Positions 1-6,649 are shown, counted from the stretch's first letter. The stretch: DNA of 9,617 bases from an uncultured Clostridia bacterium (GCA_934177025.1 CAKPPA010000033.1:1-9617), one strand, 5' to 3'. Numbers and translations: made by a program. The notes: generated by a model from the letters alone, not told the origin.

Positions 1-173
1 AACGATGTTGTGAACCCTGCCGCACGCGATGCGGTGGACACGCCGATTTACGGCATGCCGGTACTTAATGCGGACGAATGTAAAAACGTTTTCATTTTTA
101 ACTACGACTTAAAACCGGGGTATGCGGGCGTGGAAAACCCGCTGTACACACGAAAGGATGGCGTAACGCTTTG
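1..173. repeat. Direct repeat, copy 1 (domain III of pntB)
   Basis: This segment is repeated 531 bases downstream. By hand comparison, bases 1-131 differ from 532-662 at only three positions (6, 81 and 93), all synonymous third-codon changes, so the first 44 encoded residues are identical. Similarity drops sharply after base 131, although the encoded domain stays homologous to its end. The repeat may extend upstream of the window. Confidence 0.95.
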
Positions 174-753
174 CCTTGGGGACGCATCCGAAACGCTGGC
201 AAACTTCCTGACGGACTTTGACCGCAAGCCGACCGCTCCCCCACAGGAAAGCACGGAAACGGAAATTTTGCAAAACGCAAAAAAAGTGCTGATTGTGCCG
301 GGGTACGGCATGGCGTTAGCGCAAGCGCAACACCTTGTGAAACAACTTGCCGACAAATTGGAAAAAAACGGAACGGAAGTGAAGTTTGCCATTCACCCTG
401 TAGCGGGACGCATGCCGGGGCATATGAACGTACTTTTGGCGGAAGCGGACGTGTCGTACGACAAACTGTACGAAATGGAAGAAATTAACGGCGAATTTGC
501 TTCGGCGGACGCAACCGTGATTGTCGGGGCGAACGACGTTGTGAACCCTGCCGCACGCGATGCGGTGGACACGCCGATTTACGGCATGCCGGTACTTAAT
601 GCGGACGAATGCAAAAACGTTTTTATTTTTAACTACGACTTAAAACCGGGGTATGCGGGCGTAGACAACCCTCTTTACACACGAAAGGACGGAGTGTTCC
701 TGCACCTTGGGAATGCGGCGGAAAGCCTCCTTTCCTTTTTACAAAGCCTGTAA
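1..753 (+). CDS. pntB: NAD(P) transhydrogenase subunit beta, 3' part, with two tandem NADP-binding domains (5' end outside window)
   Basis: PntB is the membrane subunit of the proton-translocating transhydrogenase, which moves hydride between NAD(H) and NADP(H). Only the C-terminal 250 residues are visible, read in frame from base 1; the GTG at base 10 is an internal Val, not a start. The frame opens inside one domain III (GAND-type motif NDVVNPAARD, then YGMPVLNADECKNV and KPGYAGVENPLY). It continues through a linker rich in Pro, Thr and Glu (about residues 71-90) into a second, complete domain III: VPGYGMALAQAQ nucleotide-binding motif, HPVAGRMPGHMNVLLAEA, GANDVVNPAARD, then GYAGVDNPLY and a final helix. 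A normal PntB ends after one domain III, so this duplication is unusual. There is no stop or frameshift between the copies. A terminator follows 24 bases downstream. Family assignment is secure; the upstream membrane domain II is inferred. Confidence 0.93.
   Translation, partial: NDVVNPAARDAVDTPIYGMPVLNADECKNVFIFNYDLKPGYAGVENPLYTRKDGVTLCLGDASETLANFLTDFDRKPTAPPQESTETEILQNAKKVLIVPGYGMALAQAQHLVKQLADKLEKNGTEVKFAIHPVAGRMPGHMNVLLAEADVSYDKLYEMEEINGEFASADATVIVGANDVVNPAARDAVDTPIYGMPVLNADECKNVFIFNYDLKPGYAGVDNPLYTRKDGVFLHLGNAAESLLSFLQSL
532..704. repeat. Direct repeat, copy 2 (domain III of pntB)
   Basis: Second copy of the repeat starting at base 1. The near-identical part is 532-662; the remainder to 704 is diverged but aligns without gaps. 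It encodes the GAND motif through the GYAGVDNPLY segment of the terminal domain III. Confidence 0.95.
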
Positions 754-777
754 CAAAAATCATCTCCTTTCCTACCG

Positions 778-813
778 AAAAAAGAATGCGACAAAAATCG
801 CATTCTTTTTTTT
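778..813 (+). terminator. Rho-independent terminator of pntB, probably bidirectional
   Basis: Stem GAATGCGA (784-791) pairs with TCGCATTC (798-805) around a CAAAAA loop, extended by A-T pairs and followed by eight T (806-813). On the other strand the stem is followed by six T, so it could also stop leak-through from metA. Confidence 0.9.
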
Positions 814-893
814 GTACCCTACGTTGAATCCGAACGCCGACCGCATCGCCGCCGAAAAATTGCCGCTAACCTTTTTACCACGCACGAACACGC

Positions 894-950
894 AAAAAAA
901 ATTAAAAAAATAAATGCACCCCGAAAGCAAACCGCTTCCAAAGTGCATTT
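894..950 (-). terminator. Rho-independent terminator of metA
   Basis: Perfect 8-bp arms AAATGCAC (912-919) and GTGCATTT (943-950) enclose a loop with a weaker inner pairing (GAAAGC with GCTTCC). On the minus strand the stem is followed by a T-rich tail (911 down to 894). It lies about 15 bases past the metA stop codon. Confidence 0.8.
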
Positions 951-965
951 GGGACCCTAAAAAAT

Positions 966-1877
966 CTAAATTTCCGACGCGATGTCGTAAGGCGTAACCT
1001 GATACACGTAGTAATTCAACCAATTGTAAAACAGTAGGTTTGCCGTACTAGCCCAACAAAAATTTACGGCACTTTGCGTTGCATCCGTGTAATAGTTTTC
1101 CGGCGGAGCAATGGGTAGCCCTTTTTTTAAATCCCGCCGATACTCCAAATCCAACGTTTCGCGATCGTACTCGGCGTGCCCTAAAAAGAAAAATTTGCGG
1201 TTGTCCGTTGTTTTTAAAATGGAAGCACCCTTTTCGCCCGTTGCCAAAATTTCAAGTTGCGGGCATGCCGTTACCTGATCCTCCCGAATGTGCGTGTGCC
1301 GTGACATCGGAATGGCGAAAACGTCGTCCAGCCCTTTGAGCAACAATTCGTGCTGTTTTACGGCGTGATTCGGGTAAACACCGAACAGTTTTTCCGAAAG
1401 GGCGACTTTTTCGATACCGAAATAATGATACAGTGCCGCTTGCGCTCCCCAACAAATGAAAATTGCGGAAGTGACGTTTTTATCCGCAAACGTCAAAATT
1501 CGTTGCAACTCGTCCCAATAATGCACGTCCTGAAACTCCAATGTTTCCACCGGTGCGCCCGTTACAATCATGCCGTCGAACCGACGGTTTTGCACTTCGT
1601 CGAACGTTTGATAAAACTTGTCGAGATGCTCGGCGGACGTGTTTTTGCTGACGTGCGACATCATTTTGATGCAAGTGACGTTGACTTGTAGCGGAGTGTT
1701 GCCTAAAAGGCGCATAAGCTGCGTTTCCGTCACGACTTTGGTCGGCATTAAATTGACCAGTGCGATTTCCAACGGACGAATGTCCTGCGTGTGCGCACGG
1801 TTGGAAGACATGACGAAAATGTTTTCCTCGGTTAGCACCTTGTAAGCGGGCATCTCCTTCGAAATGACGATTGGCAT
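966..1877 (-). CDS. metA: Homoserine O-acetyltransferase (MetA family)
   Basis: Activates homoserine by acylating its hydroxyl group, the first committed step of methionine synthesis in the cytoplasm. The 303-residue protein matches the full MetA length and colinear order: MPIVISKEMPA start, DIRPLEIALVNLMPTKVVTE, LLGNTPLQV, TGAPVETLEF, then the nucleophile Cys142 in FICWGAQA, and His234/Glu236 in GHAEYDRETLD, ending in NWLNYYVYQ. Residue 111 is Glu; in MetA enzymes Glu here is associated with acetyl-CoA use and Gly with succinyl-CoA use, so acetyl transfer is inferred despite the usual 'succinyltransferase' annotation. It starts two bases after the metY stop and has only a weak ribosome site, suggesting translational coupling to metY. 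Family very secure; acyl donor is an inference. Confidence 0.95.
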   Translation of the reverse strand: MPIVISKEMPAYKVLTEENIFVMSSNRAHTQDIRPLEIALVNLMPTKVVTETQLMRLLGNTPLQVNVTCIKMMSHVSKNTSAEHLDKFYQTFDEVQNRRFDGMIVTGAPVETLEFQDVHYWDELQRILTFADKNVTSAIFICWGAQAALYHYFGIEKVALSEKLFGVYPNHAVKQHELLLKGLDDVFAIPMSRHTHIREDQVTACPQLEILATGEKGASILKTTDNRKFFFLGHAEYDRETLDLEYRRDLKKGLPIAPPENYYTDATQSAVNFCWASTANLLFYNWLNYYVYQVTPYDIASEI

Positions 1878-1879
1878 AC

Positions 1880-3148
1880 TTACTTCACACCATCGAGCGC
1901 CTGCGAAATATCCTGCAAAATATCCTCGACGTTTTCGATTCCTACGGAAAGGCGAATCAGGTTATCCGAAACGCCGGCTTGCTTTAAATCGCTGTCCGAC
2001 AACTGCCGATGCGTTGTTGACGCCGGATGCAAACAGCAACTGCGCACGTCCGCAATGTGCGTGACGACGCTCATCAGTTTTAAACTTTTTTGAAATTCCA
2101 TTGCCGCTTGGCGGCCGCCTTTGTTGCCGAACACCACCATGCCGGAAAACCCGTTGCGGAAATACTTTGCCGCAAGCGCATGTTGCGGATCGCTTTGCAA
2201 ACCGGGATACTTCACCCACTCCACTTGCGGGTGATTTTGGAGCATTTGCGCCACTTTTAGCGCATTGTCGCTGTGACGCTGCATGCGTACATGCAACGTT
2301 TCGGTGCCGAGGTTCGTTAAAAAGGCGTTAAACGGACTCATGCACGCGCCGATGTCCCGCATGTACTGCACGCGGGCTTTCGTAACGTACGCCGTGCTTT
2401 TTAAATCCTTGTACACCAAGCCGTGATAGCTTTCGTCCGGTTCGGTAAAATCCGGATAACGCGCGGAATCGAATTCGAAATTGCCGCCGTCCACAATCAT
2501 GCCGCCGACGCAGGTGGCGTGACCGTCCATATATTTCGTAGTAGAGTGAATGACAACGTTTGCACCGTGCTCCAACGGTTTTACCAAATACGGCGTTGCC
2601 AAGGTGTTATCCACCACAAACAAAATGCCGTTTTTGCGACAAACTGCCGACAACTTGTCGAAATCGCAAACGACCATGGCAGGGTTTGCCACCGTTTCGC
2701 AAAACAACAGTTTGGTGCGATCGTCGATTTTCGATTGAATTTCCTCCGCCGTTGCATTCGGGGAAAGGAAGCGCGTTTCGATGCCGTACTTACGCAACGT
2801 GACGTTGAACAAATTGTAGGAGCCGCCGTAAATCGTGCTGAGAGCCAAAATGTTGTCCCCCGCCTGACATACGGTTAAAATTGCAATGGTTTCCGCCGCA
2901 AGTCCGGAAGAACACGCCAGCGCGCCGCTGCCCCCTTCCAACTCGGCAAGTTTGGCCTCCAAGCAAGCCACCGTAGGATTGCTGATGCGCGAATAAATGT
3001 GCCCGTCCTCGGAAAGATCGAACAGATTTGCCATTTGCTCCGGCGTTTCATAATAAAACGTCGTGCTTTGATGAATCGGCAACACGCGGCTTTCGCCGTT
3101 TTTCGGTTGGTACCCGCTTTGGACGCAAATCGTTTCAATGTTTTTCAT
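1880..3148 (-). CDS. metY: O-acetylhomoserine sulfhydrylase (PLP-dependent, Cys/Met metabolism family)
   Basis: Makes homocysteine from O-acetylhomoserine and sulfide, using the product of the adjacent metA. The 422 residues span a whole type-I fold PLP enzyme of this family. Visible landmarks are PIHQSTTFYYET (25-36), SRISNPTV (53-60), CSSGLAAE phosphate-loop region (79-86), the PLP-ring Asp180 in VVDNTLATPYL, the Schiff-base Lys205 in HSTTKYMDGHA, and PASTTHRQLS near the C-terminus. The first gene of metY-metA, it has a strong AAGGAG ribosome site (3155-3160) six bases before its ATG. Length and the HSTTKYMDGHA signature favour MetY over cystathionine gamma-synthase or MetZ. Expression should be governed by the promoter and palindrome at 3172-3200. 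Confidence 0.93.
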   Translation of the reverse strand: MKNIETICVQSGYQPKNGESRVLPIHQSTTFYYETPEQMANLFDLSEDGHIYSRISNPTVACLEAKLAELEGGSGALACSSGLAAETIAILTVCQAGDNILALSTIYGGSYNLFNVTLRKYGIETRFLSPNATAEEIQSKIDDRTKLLFCETVANPAMVVCDFDKLSAVCRKNGILFVVDNTLATPYLVKPLEHGANVVIHSTTKYMDGHATCVGGMIVDGGNFEFDSARYPDFTEPDESYHGLVYKDLKSTAYVTKARVQYMRDIGACMSPFNAFLTNLGTETLHVRMQRHSDNALKVAQMLQNHPQVEWVKYPGLQSDPQHALAAKYFRNGFSGMVVFGNKGGRQAAMEFQKSLKLMSVVTHIADVRSCCLHPASTTHRQLSDSDLKQAGVSDNLIRLSVGIENVEDILQDISQALDGVK

Positions 3149-3171
3149 AAACCGCTCCTTTTTTTCTTCCG

Positions 3172-3200
3172 ATTTTACACTTTCACGAAATGAAAGTCAA
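3172..3200 (-). promoter_or_regulatory. Sigma-A promoter of metY-metA
   Basis: On the minus strand TTGACT (3195-3200) is followed by a 17-base spacer and TAAAAT (3172-3177), each hexamer one mismatch from consensus. Transcription would start near 3165, leaving only about 17 bases of leader that is mostly the ribosome site. That leaves no room for a SAM riboswitch or T-box. Confidence 0.8.
3179..3197. promoter_or_regulatory. Candidate operator palindrome in the metY promoter
   Basis: Perfect 7-bp inverted repeat ACTTTCA-5-TGAAAGT filling the promoter spacer and overlapping the -35 box. Bound protein would block RNA polymerase. A second AAATGAAA sits 15 bases further upstream (3203-3210, against 3188-3195). 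It lies upstream of the predicted start, so it acts as DNA, not an RNA hairpin. It does not resemble the MetJ box; the regulator is unknown. Confidence 0.5.
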
Positions 3201-3236
3201 ACAAATGAAATCTGCTTTTTTTGATTTTTTTACGGA

Positions 3237-3272
3237 AACAAAAAAATCATCCGCTTTTGTACGGATGATTTT
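3237..3272 (-). terminator. Rho-independent terminator of the lgt-pncB-divIVA unit
   Basis: Arms AAAATCATCCG (3243-3253) and CGGATGATTTT (3262-3272) pair perfectly over 11 bp around an 8-base loop. On the minus strand the stem runs into a T tract before TGTTTCC. It lies about 40 bases past the divIVA-like stop. Confidence 0.88.
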
Positions 3273-3311
3273 CGTTGGTTTTGTTTGATTTCCTGCCTTA
3301 CTCGCAAAGTA

Positions 3312-4097
3312 TCAGTCGATTAAGCCCAACTCCTTGCACAAATCCTCCAAACTTTCGGAAACGTGGTTGACTTCCTCCTGATCGATGTGCTTTTTCGGTT
3401 CCTCCGGCACTTGTTGCGGCGCCTCCGGTGCTTTTTCCGCTTCCACCGGAGCCGGAGCGACCTCCTTCGGGAGTTCCTCCTGCTTTGCTTTGACGCGGAC
3501 TTCCAATTTCACTTTTAGGACAGCCAATTCCTTAACAAGTGCGGCTTCCTCCGCTTTTAGTTTTTCGTACTCCGCCTTTTCCTTCGCCAAATCCTCGGCC
3601 ATGGCGACGTAGTTTTGTTTTTGCGTGACATTTTCGCGGAACAAATCGACGAGTTTATCCGCAAAATTCATGTGCTTTGCGGAAATTTCCTCCGCTTTTG
3701 CCAAGTCGACTTCGTCCGCCCTGCCCTTTAAAATGACGTTTTCCACCAGTTCGCGGAGAATTATGTAATCCTCCTGCTCGGAATCCTCGCCGAAGTAGTT
3801 GTCCAATTTCAGCGAAAACAGTTTTAAATGCTCCAACTGCTCCTGCGATTGCGCTTGCGCTTCGGCAACGATTTGCGTTGCTTTGACGTTTGCTTCGATG
3901 ATGGCTTTGCCAATGGCGTCCTTGCTTTCCTCGTATTCCCGCTTTGCGGCGTTTAGCCCTTTATTTTCCTCTACCAACTCAAAAATACGATCTTTTTGTT
4001 CCGCCATCGCTGCTTCGTAATTTTTTACGCTTTTTTCAAGGAAGAGGTCCACTTCCTGCGTGTCGTAACCTTTTCTGACGATTTTGAATTTTTCCAT
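3312..4097 (-). CDS. DivIVA-domain coiled-coil protein
   Basis: Probable cytoplasmic scaffold of the DivIVA/GpsB type, whose members collect at cell poles or septa. The N-terminus FKIVRKGYDTQEVDLFLEK (4-22) carries the family's GYD-x-x-EV-x-x-FL signature. Residues about 25-100 are coiled-coil-like with an Ala/Gln-rich stretch (IVAEAQAQSQEQ); a second helical block covers about 110-205. A Pro/Glu/Lys-rich linker (210-236) then leads to a short C-terminal helix, VSESLEDLCKELGLID. At 261 residues it is longer than B. subtilis DivIVA, yet it lacks that protein's leading LTPNDIHNKTF-like loop that carries the membrane-inserting Phe. It starts six bases after pncB with a weak AGG ribosome site, so coupled translation is likely. 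Exact role unknown. Confidence 0.75.
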   Translation of the reverse strand: MEKFKIVRKGYDTQEVDLFLEKSVKNYEAAMAEQKDRIFELVEENKGLNAAKREYEESKDAIGKAIIEANVKATQIVAEAQAQSQEQLEHLKLFSLKLDNYFGEDSEQEDYIILRELVENVILKGRADEVDLAKAEEISAKHMNFADKLVDLFRENVTQKQNYVAMAEDLAKEKAEYEKLKAEEAALVKELAVLKVKLEVRVKAKQEELPKEVAPAPVEAEKAPEAPQQVPEEPKKHIDQEEVNHVSESLEDLCKELGLID

Positions 4098-4103
4098 ACT
4101 AAC

Positions 4104-5528
4104 CTACCTATTCAATAATTTTTCTTTCAGTGCATACAATTTATCCGACAAATCCACCTTGTACAACTGCGGTTTTTCCAGCCGTTTGTACTCGTCCCAA
4201 AATTCCGACAGGCTGTGTTTCGCATTTGCGCGGATTTCCATAAGCGTCGGCAACGGTTCCGTAAGTTCGCCGGAACGAATGACTTGACGATAAAGATTTT
4301 TTACGTAAAAATCCGTTACCGTTATTTTTTTCCAGCGTTCCGTCGGATGCACCAACGTCAAAGGACGGCACTCGTCGATGGTTTCGTCCTTCAAACACAC
4401 GTAGTCCGCAATGGCTTTGTTCGTTTTTTTGTCGTAAATTCGAAAAATCCGCTTTTCCCCCGGGTTGGTGATTTTGTTCGGGTTTTCCGAAATTTTGATT
4501 TTCGGCGTCCACACATTGCCTTCCTGCATGGCGGCAATTTTGTACACGCCGCCGAGGCTCGGATTGTTGTGGCTAGTAATCATTTTGGTACCGACACCGT
4601 ACAAGTCGATTTTTGCGCCCTGCAATTTTAGGGAAGTGATGATGTACTCGTCCAAATCCCCCGACGCGAAAATTTTTGCGTTTTCAAAACCGGCATCGTC
4701 CAGCATTTGGCGGGCGGTTTTGCTTAAATACGCCAAATCACCCGAATCCAACCGAATGCCGATCGGTTCGTGCCCTTTGGCGCGCAACTCCCGAAACACG
4801 CGAATGGCGTTCGGCACGCCGGATTTTAACGTGTCGTAGGTATCCACCAAAAGCAAGCAGCCGTCGGGATACTTTTCCGCATATGCGCGGAACGCCGTCA
4901 ACTCATCCGGAAAGGACATAATCCAACTGTGTGCGTGCGTGCCTTTCGGCGGAAGCCCGAACATTTTACAAGCCAACACGTTGCTGGTGGAACTGCAGCC
5001 GCCGATGACTGCCGCCCTTGCCCCGTAAACAGAAGCATCCGGTGCTTGCGCACGGCGCAAACCGAATTCCAACACGCTGCCCGGCTCCGCCGCCGACACG
5101 ATGCGATTTGCTTTCGTGGCGATGAGCGTTTGGAAATTGATGATGTTGAGGAGTGCCGATTCGAGTAACTGTGCCTGAAAAATCGGGGCTTTTACGATGA
5201 GGAGCGGTTCGCCCGGGAACACTACCGTCCCTTCGGGAATGGCGTACACGTCCCCCGTGAAACGGAACGTTTTCAGTTCTTGCAAAAACTCCTCCGAAAA
5301 AATGTTTTGCTCGCGTAAAAACGCAACGTCGTCGTCCTCAAAATGCAGATTTTGTAAATACTCCACCGCTTGTTCGAGCCCTGCCGCAATGCAATAGGTA
5401 CTTTCCTGATTGGTGCGGAAAAACAGGTCGAACACCGCTTCGCGATCCGCCATGCCCTGATCGAGATAGCCGTTCATCATGGTCAGTTCATAAAAGTCCG
5501 TAAGGAGTGCTAAAGATCGGTTGTCCAT
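4104..5528 (-). CDS. pncB: Nicotinate phosphoribosyltransferase
   Basis: First enzyme of the Preiss-Handler salvage route: nicotinate plus PRPP gives nicotinate mononucleotide, driven by ATP hydrolysis, feeding NAD synthesis. The 474 residues match the long bacterial form. Seen in order: LLTDFYELTMMNGY (8-21), FFRTNQESTYCIAAGLE (36-52), GDVYAIPEGTVVFPGEPL (92-109), EFGLRRAQAPDAS (154-166), the GTHAHSW segment (196-202) holding the candidate phospho-His, LLVDTYDT (226-233), IRLDSGDLAYL (258-268) and ASGDLDE. The start at 5528 is chosen because AAGGGG (5537-5542) lies eight bases upstream and the family motif begins at once; a longer frame running to 5672 only reads through the end of lgt. Second gene of the lgt-pncB-divIVA unit, 13 bases after lgt. 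Confidence 0.94.
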   Translation of the reverse strand: MDNRSLALLTDFYELTMMNGYLDQGMADREAVFDLFFRTNQESTYCIAAGLEQAVEYLQNLHFEDDDVAFLREQNIFSEEFLQELKTFRFTGDVYAIPEGTVVFPGEPLLIVKAPIFQAQLLESALLNIINFQTLIATKANRIVSAAEPGSVLEFGLRRAQAPDASVYGARAAVIGGCSSTSNVLACKMFGLPPKGTHAHSWIMSFPDELTAFRAYAEKYPDGCLLLVDTYDTLKSGVPNAIRVFRELRAKGHEPIGIRLDSGDLAYLSKTARQMLDDAGFENAKIFASGDLDEYIITSLKLQGAKIDLYGVGTKMITSHNNPSLGGVYKIAAMQEGNVWTPKIKISENPNKITNPGEKRIFRIYDKKTNKAIADYVCLKDETIDECRPLTLVHPTERWKKITVTDFYVKNLYRQVIRSGELTEPLPTLMEIRANAKHSLSEFWDEYKRLEKPQLYKVDLSDKLYALKEKLLNR

Positions 5529-5536
5529 GTTGTTTG

Positions 5537-5542
5537 CCCCTT
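5537..5542 (-). promoter_or_regulatory. Ribosome binding site that sets the pncB start
   Basis: AAGGGG on the minus strand, overlapping the first bases of the lgt TAA stop codon and eight bases before the ATG at 5528. It supports 474 residues rather than the longer open frame. Confidence 0.75.
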
Positions 5543-6408
5543 TACTTGTCCTTTTCGTTTGTTTCGTCCGTCGGAGGCTCGCTTTGCGCCGCACCGCTTT
5601 TCCGTGCCTTTTTACGTCCGCCGAACAGCCCGCGAATTTCCTTGCGATAGATGACACAAAGCCCGATGGCACCCAAAATCATCAAAATGACGCTGATTAA
5701 TTGGGAAATGCGAATGCCCGTGTCCCAACCTGCGATAATGAGATGCAAACTGTCCGTCCGCAAGCCTTCGATCCAAAGCCGCCCCAGCCCGTAGTACAAG
5801 CAGTAAAACATGACGGCCAGCCCTTTGCGATAGCGTTTGGAAATGAGTAGCATCACAATCGCAAAACCGATTAGATTCCATGCGGATTCGTAAAAGAAGG
5901 TTGCCTGATGCCACACGCCGCCGATATTTACGCCGATTGGAAACCATTGCAGCGCAGGATTGGTAATGACTTCGCCGAACGCTTCCTGATTGACGAAATT
6001 GCCCCACCTGCCGATGGCTTGCGCCAACATCAGCCCCGGGATAATGGTGTCGCCCACTTGAAAGAAATTTTGCTTTTTGATTTTGCTGACAATCAGCACC
6101 ACAAGTGCACCGACAATGACGCCGCCGTAAATGGCAAGCCCACCCTGTCGGAAGTGGAAAAATTGCGACCAGTCGCTGGTTGTCCCCTCGTACGGGAACA
6201 AAAAGAAAAAGAACCTTGCGCCCAAAATCGCAAACGGAATAATCCACACGGCATAATCCAAAATGCCGTTCGGATCCATCCCTTGTTTTTTAAACAACAA
6301 ATACATAACTAACACGGCGAGAATCATTCCGCAAATGATAATGATTGCATAGTAATAAATGTCGATTCCGAAAATGTTCACGCTGGGATTAAAAGTCGTT
6401 AAAAGCAT
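5542..6408 (-). CDS. lgt: Prolipoprotein diacylglyceryl transferase
   Basis: Transfers diacylglycerol from phosphatidylglycerol to the lipobox Cys of prolipoproteins, at the cytoplasmic membrane, before signal peptidase II acts. The 288-residue protein has about seven hydrophobic segments. The Lgt signature is intact: GRWGNFVNQEAFG (133-145), with Arg134 and Asn137 at the positions of E. coli Arg143 and Asn146; and YGLGRLWIEGLRTDS (206-220), with Arg210 and Glu214 as the E. coli Arg239/Glu243 pair. RQGGLAIYGG (87-96) carries Tyr where E. coli has His103, a replacement I believe is also found in other Firmicutes. The C-terminus after about 262 is a basic then acidic tail without membrane character. 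First gene of its unit, with AAAGGGG (6416-6422) seven bases before the ATG. Confidence 0.95.
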   Translation of the reverse strand: MLLTTFNPSVNIFGIDIYYYAIIIICGMILAVLVMYLLFKKQGMDPNGILDYAVWIIPFAILGARFFFFLFPYEGTTSDWSQFFHFRQGGLAIYGGVIVGALVVLIVSKIKKQNFFQVGDTIIPGLMLAQAIGRWGNFVNQEAFGEVITNPALQWFPIGVNIGGVWHQATFFYESAWNLIGFAIVMLLISKRYRKGLAVMFYCLYYGLGRLWIEGLRTDSLHLIIAGWDTGIRISQLISVILMILGAIGLCVIYRKEIRGLFGGRKKARKSGAAQSEPPTDETNEKDK

Positions 6409-6435
6409 CCGTGTACCCCTTTGTCAATTTCGTAC

Positions 6436-6464
6436 ATTATACTCTTATTCCACTTAAGTGTCAA
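6436..6464 (-). promoter_or_regulatory. Consensus sigma-A promoter of lgt-pncB-divIVA
   Basis: Perfect TTGACA (6459-6464), 17-base spacer, perfect TATAAT (6436-6441) on the minus strand. The predicted start near 6429 gives a leader of about 20 bases. A 10-bp palindrome CACTTAAGTG (6451-6460) overlaps the downstream edge of the -35 box. Confidence 0.92.
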
Positions 6465-6592
6465 TAACGGTCGAATTTTTACTGCCCGTTCGTTTGACGA
6501 AAATTTGGGGGAGTTTTTCGAATTTTTGCCGAACTTCCTTCCTTGATTTTTACGTTTTGCTGCAAAATTTTTGCTTTTTCGGTGCCGTTTGC

Positions 6593-6621
6593 AAAAAAAA
6601 GCAATGCGAAAGTCGCATTGC
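6593..6621 (-). terminator. Rho-independent terminator of the glmM-glmS-SPOCS unit
   Basis: Perfect 9-bp stem GCAATGCGA (6601-6609) / TCGCATTGC (6613-6621) with a 3-base loop, followed on the minus strand by eight T. It lies about 28 bases past the stop of the SPOCS-like gene. Confidence 0.93.
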
Positions 6622-6649
6622 CGAAAAGGATGCCGAACGTGAAAAAACT

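Noticed and set aside
814..893. Possible small RNA or gene between the two facing terminators
   Set aside because: No promoter, open frame with a ribosome site, or tRNA-like fold could be seen; it appears to be spacer.
2423..2878. 151-residue plus-strand frame opposite metY
   Set aside because: Antisense shadow of a clearly coding gene, with no ribosome site or recognisable domain.
3149..3311. Possible S-box or T-box riboswitch upstream of metY
   Set aside because: The hairpin at 3243-3272 is the terminator of the upstream unit and lies upstream of the metY promoter; the metY leader itself is too short.
4104..5672. Longer nicotinate phosphoribosyltransferase frame of 522 residues
   Set aside because: The first 48 residues are Arg/Lys-rich, lie over the end of lgt and match nothing in the family; the ribosome site at 5537-5542 and the family N-terminus support the start at 5528.
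5612..6247. 211-residue minus-strand frame inside lgt
   Set aside because: Fully within lgt, low-complexity Arg/His-rich composition typical of a shadow frame.
5542..6408. Tyr in place of His at the position of E. coli Lgt His103
   Set aside because: I believe Tyr occurs there in other Firmicutes Lgt proteins and all other key residues are intact, so loss of function is not suggested.
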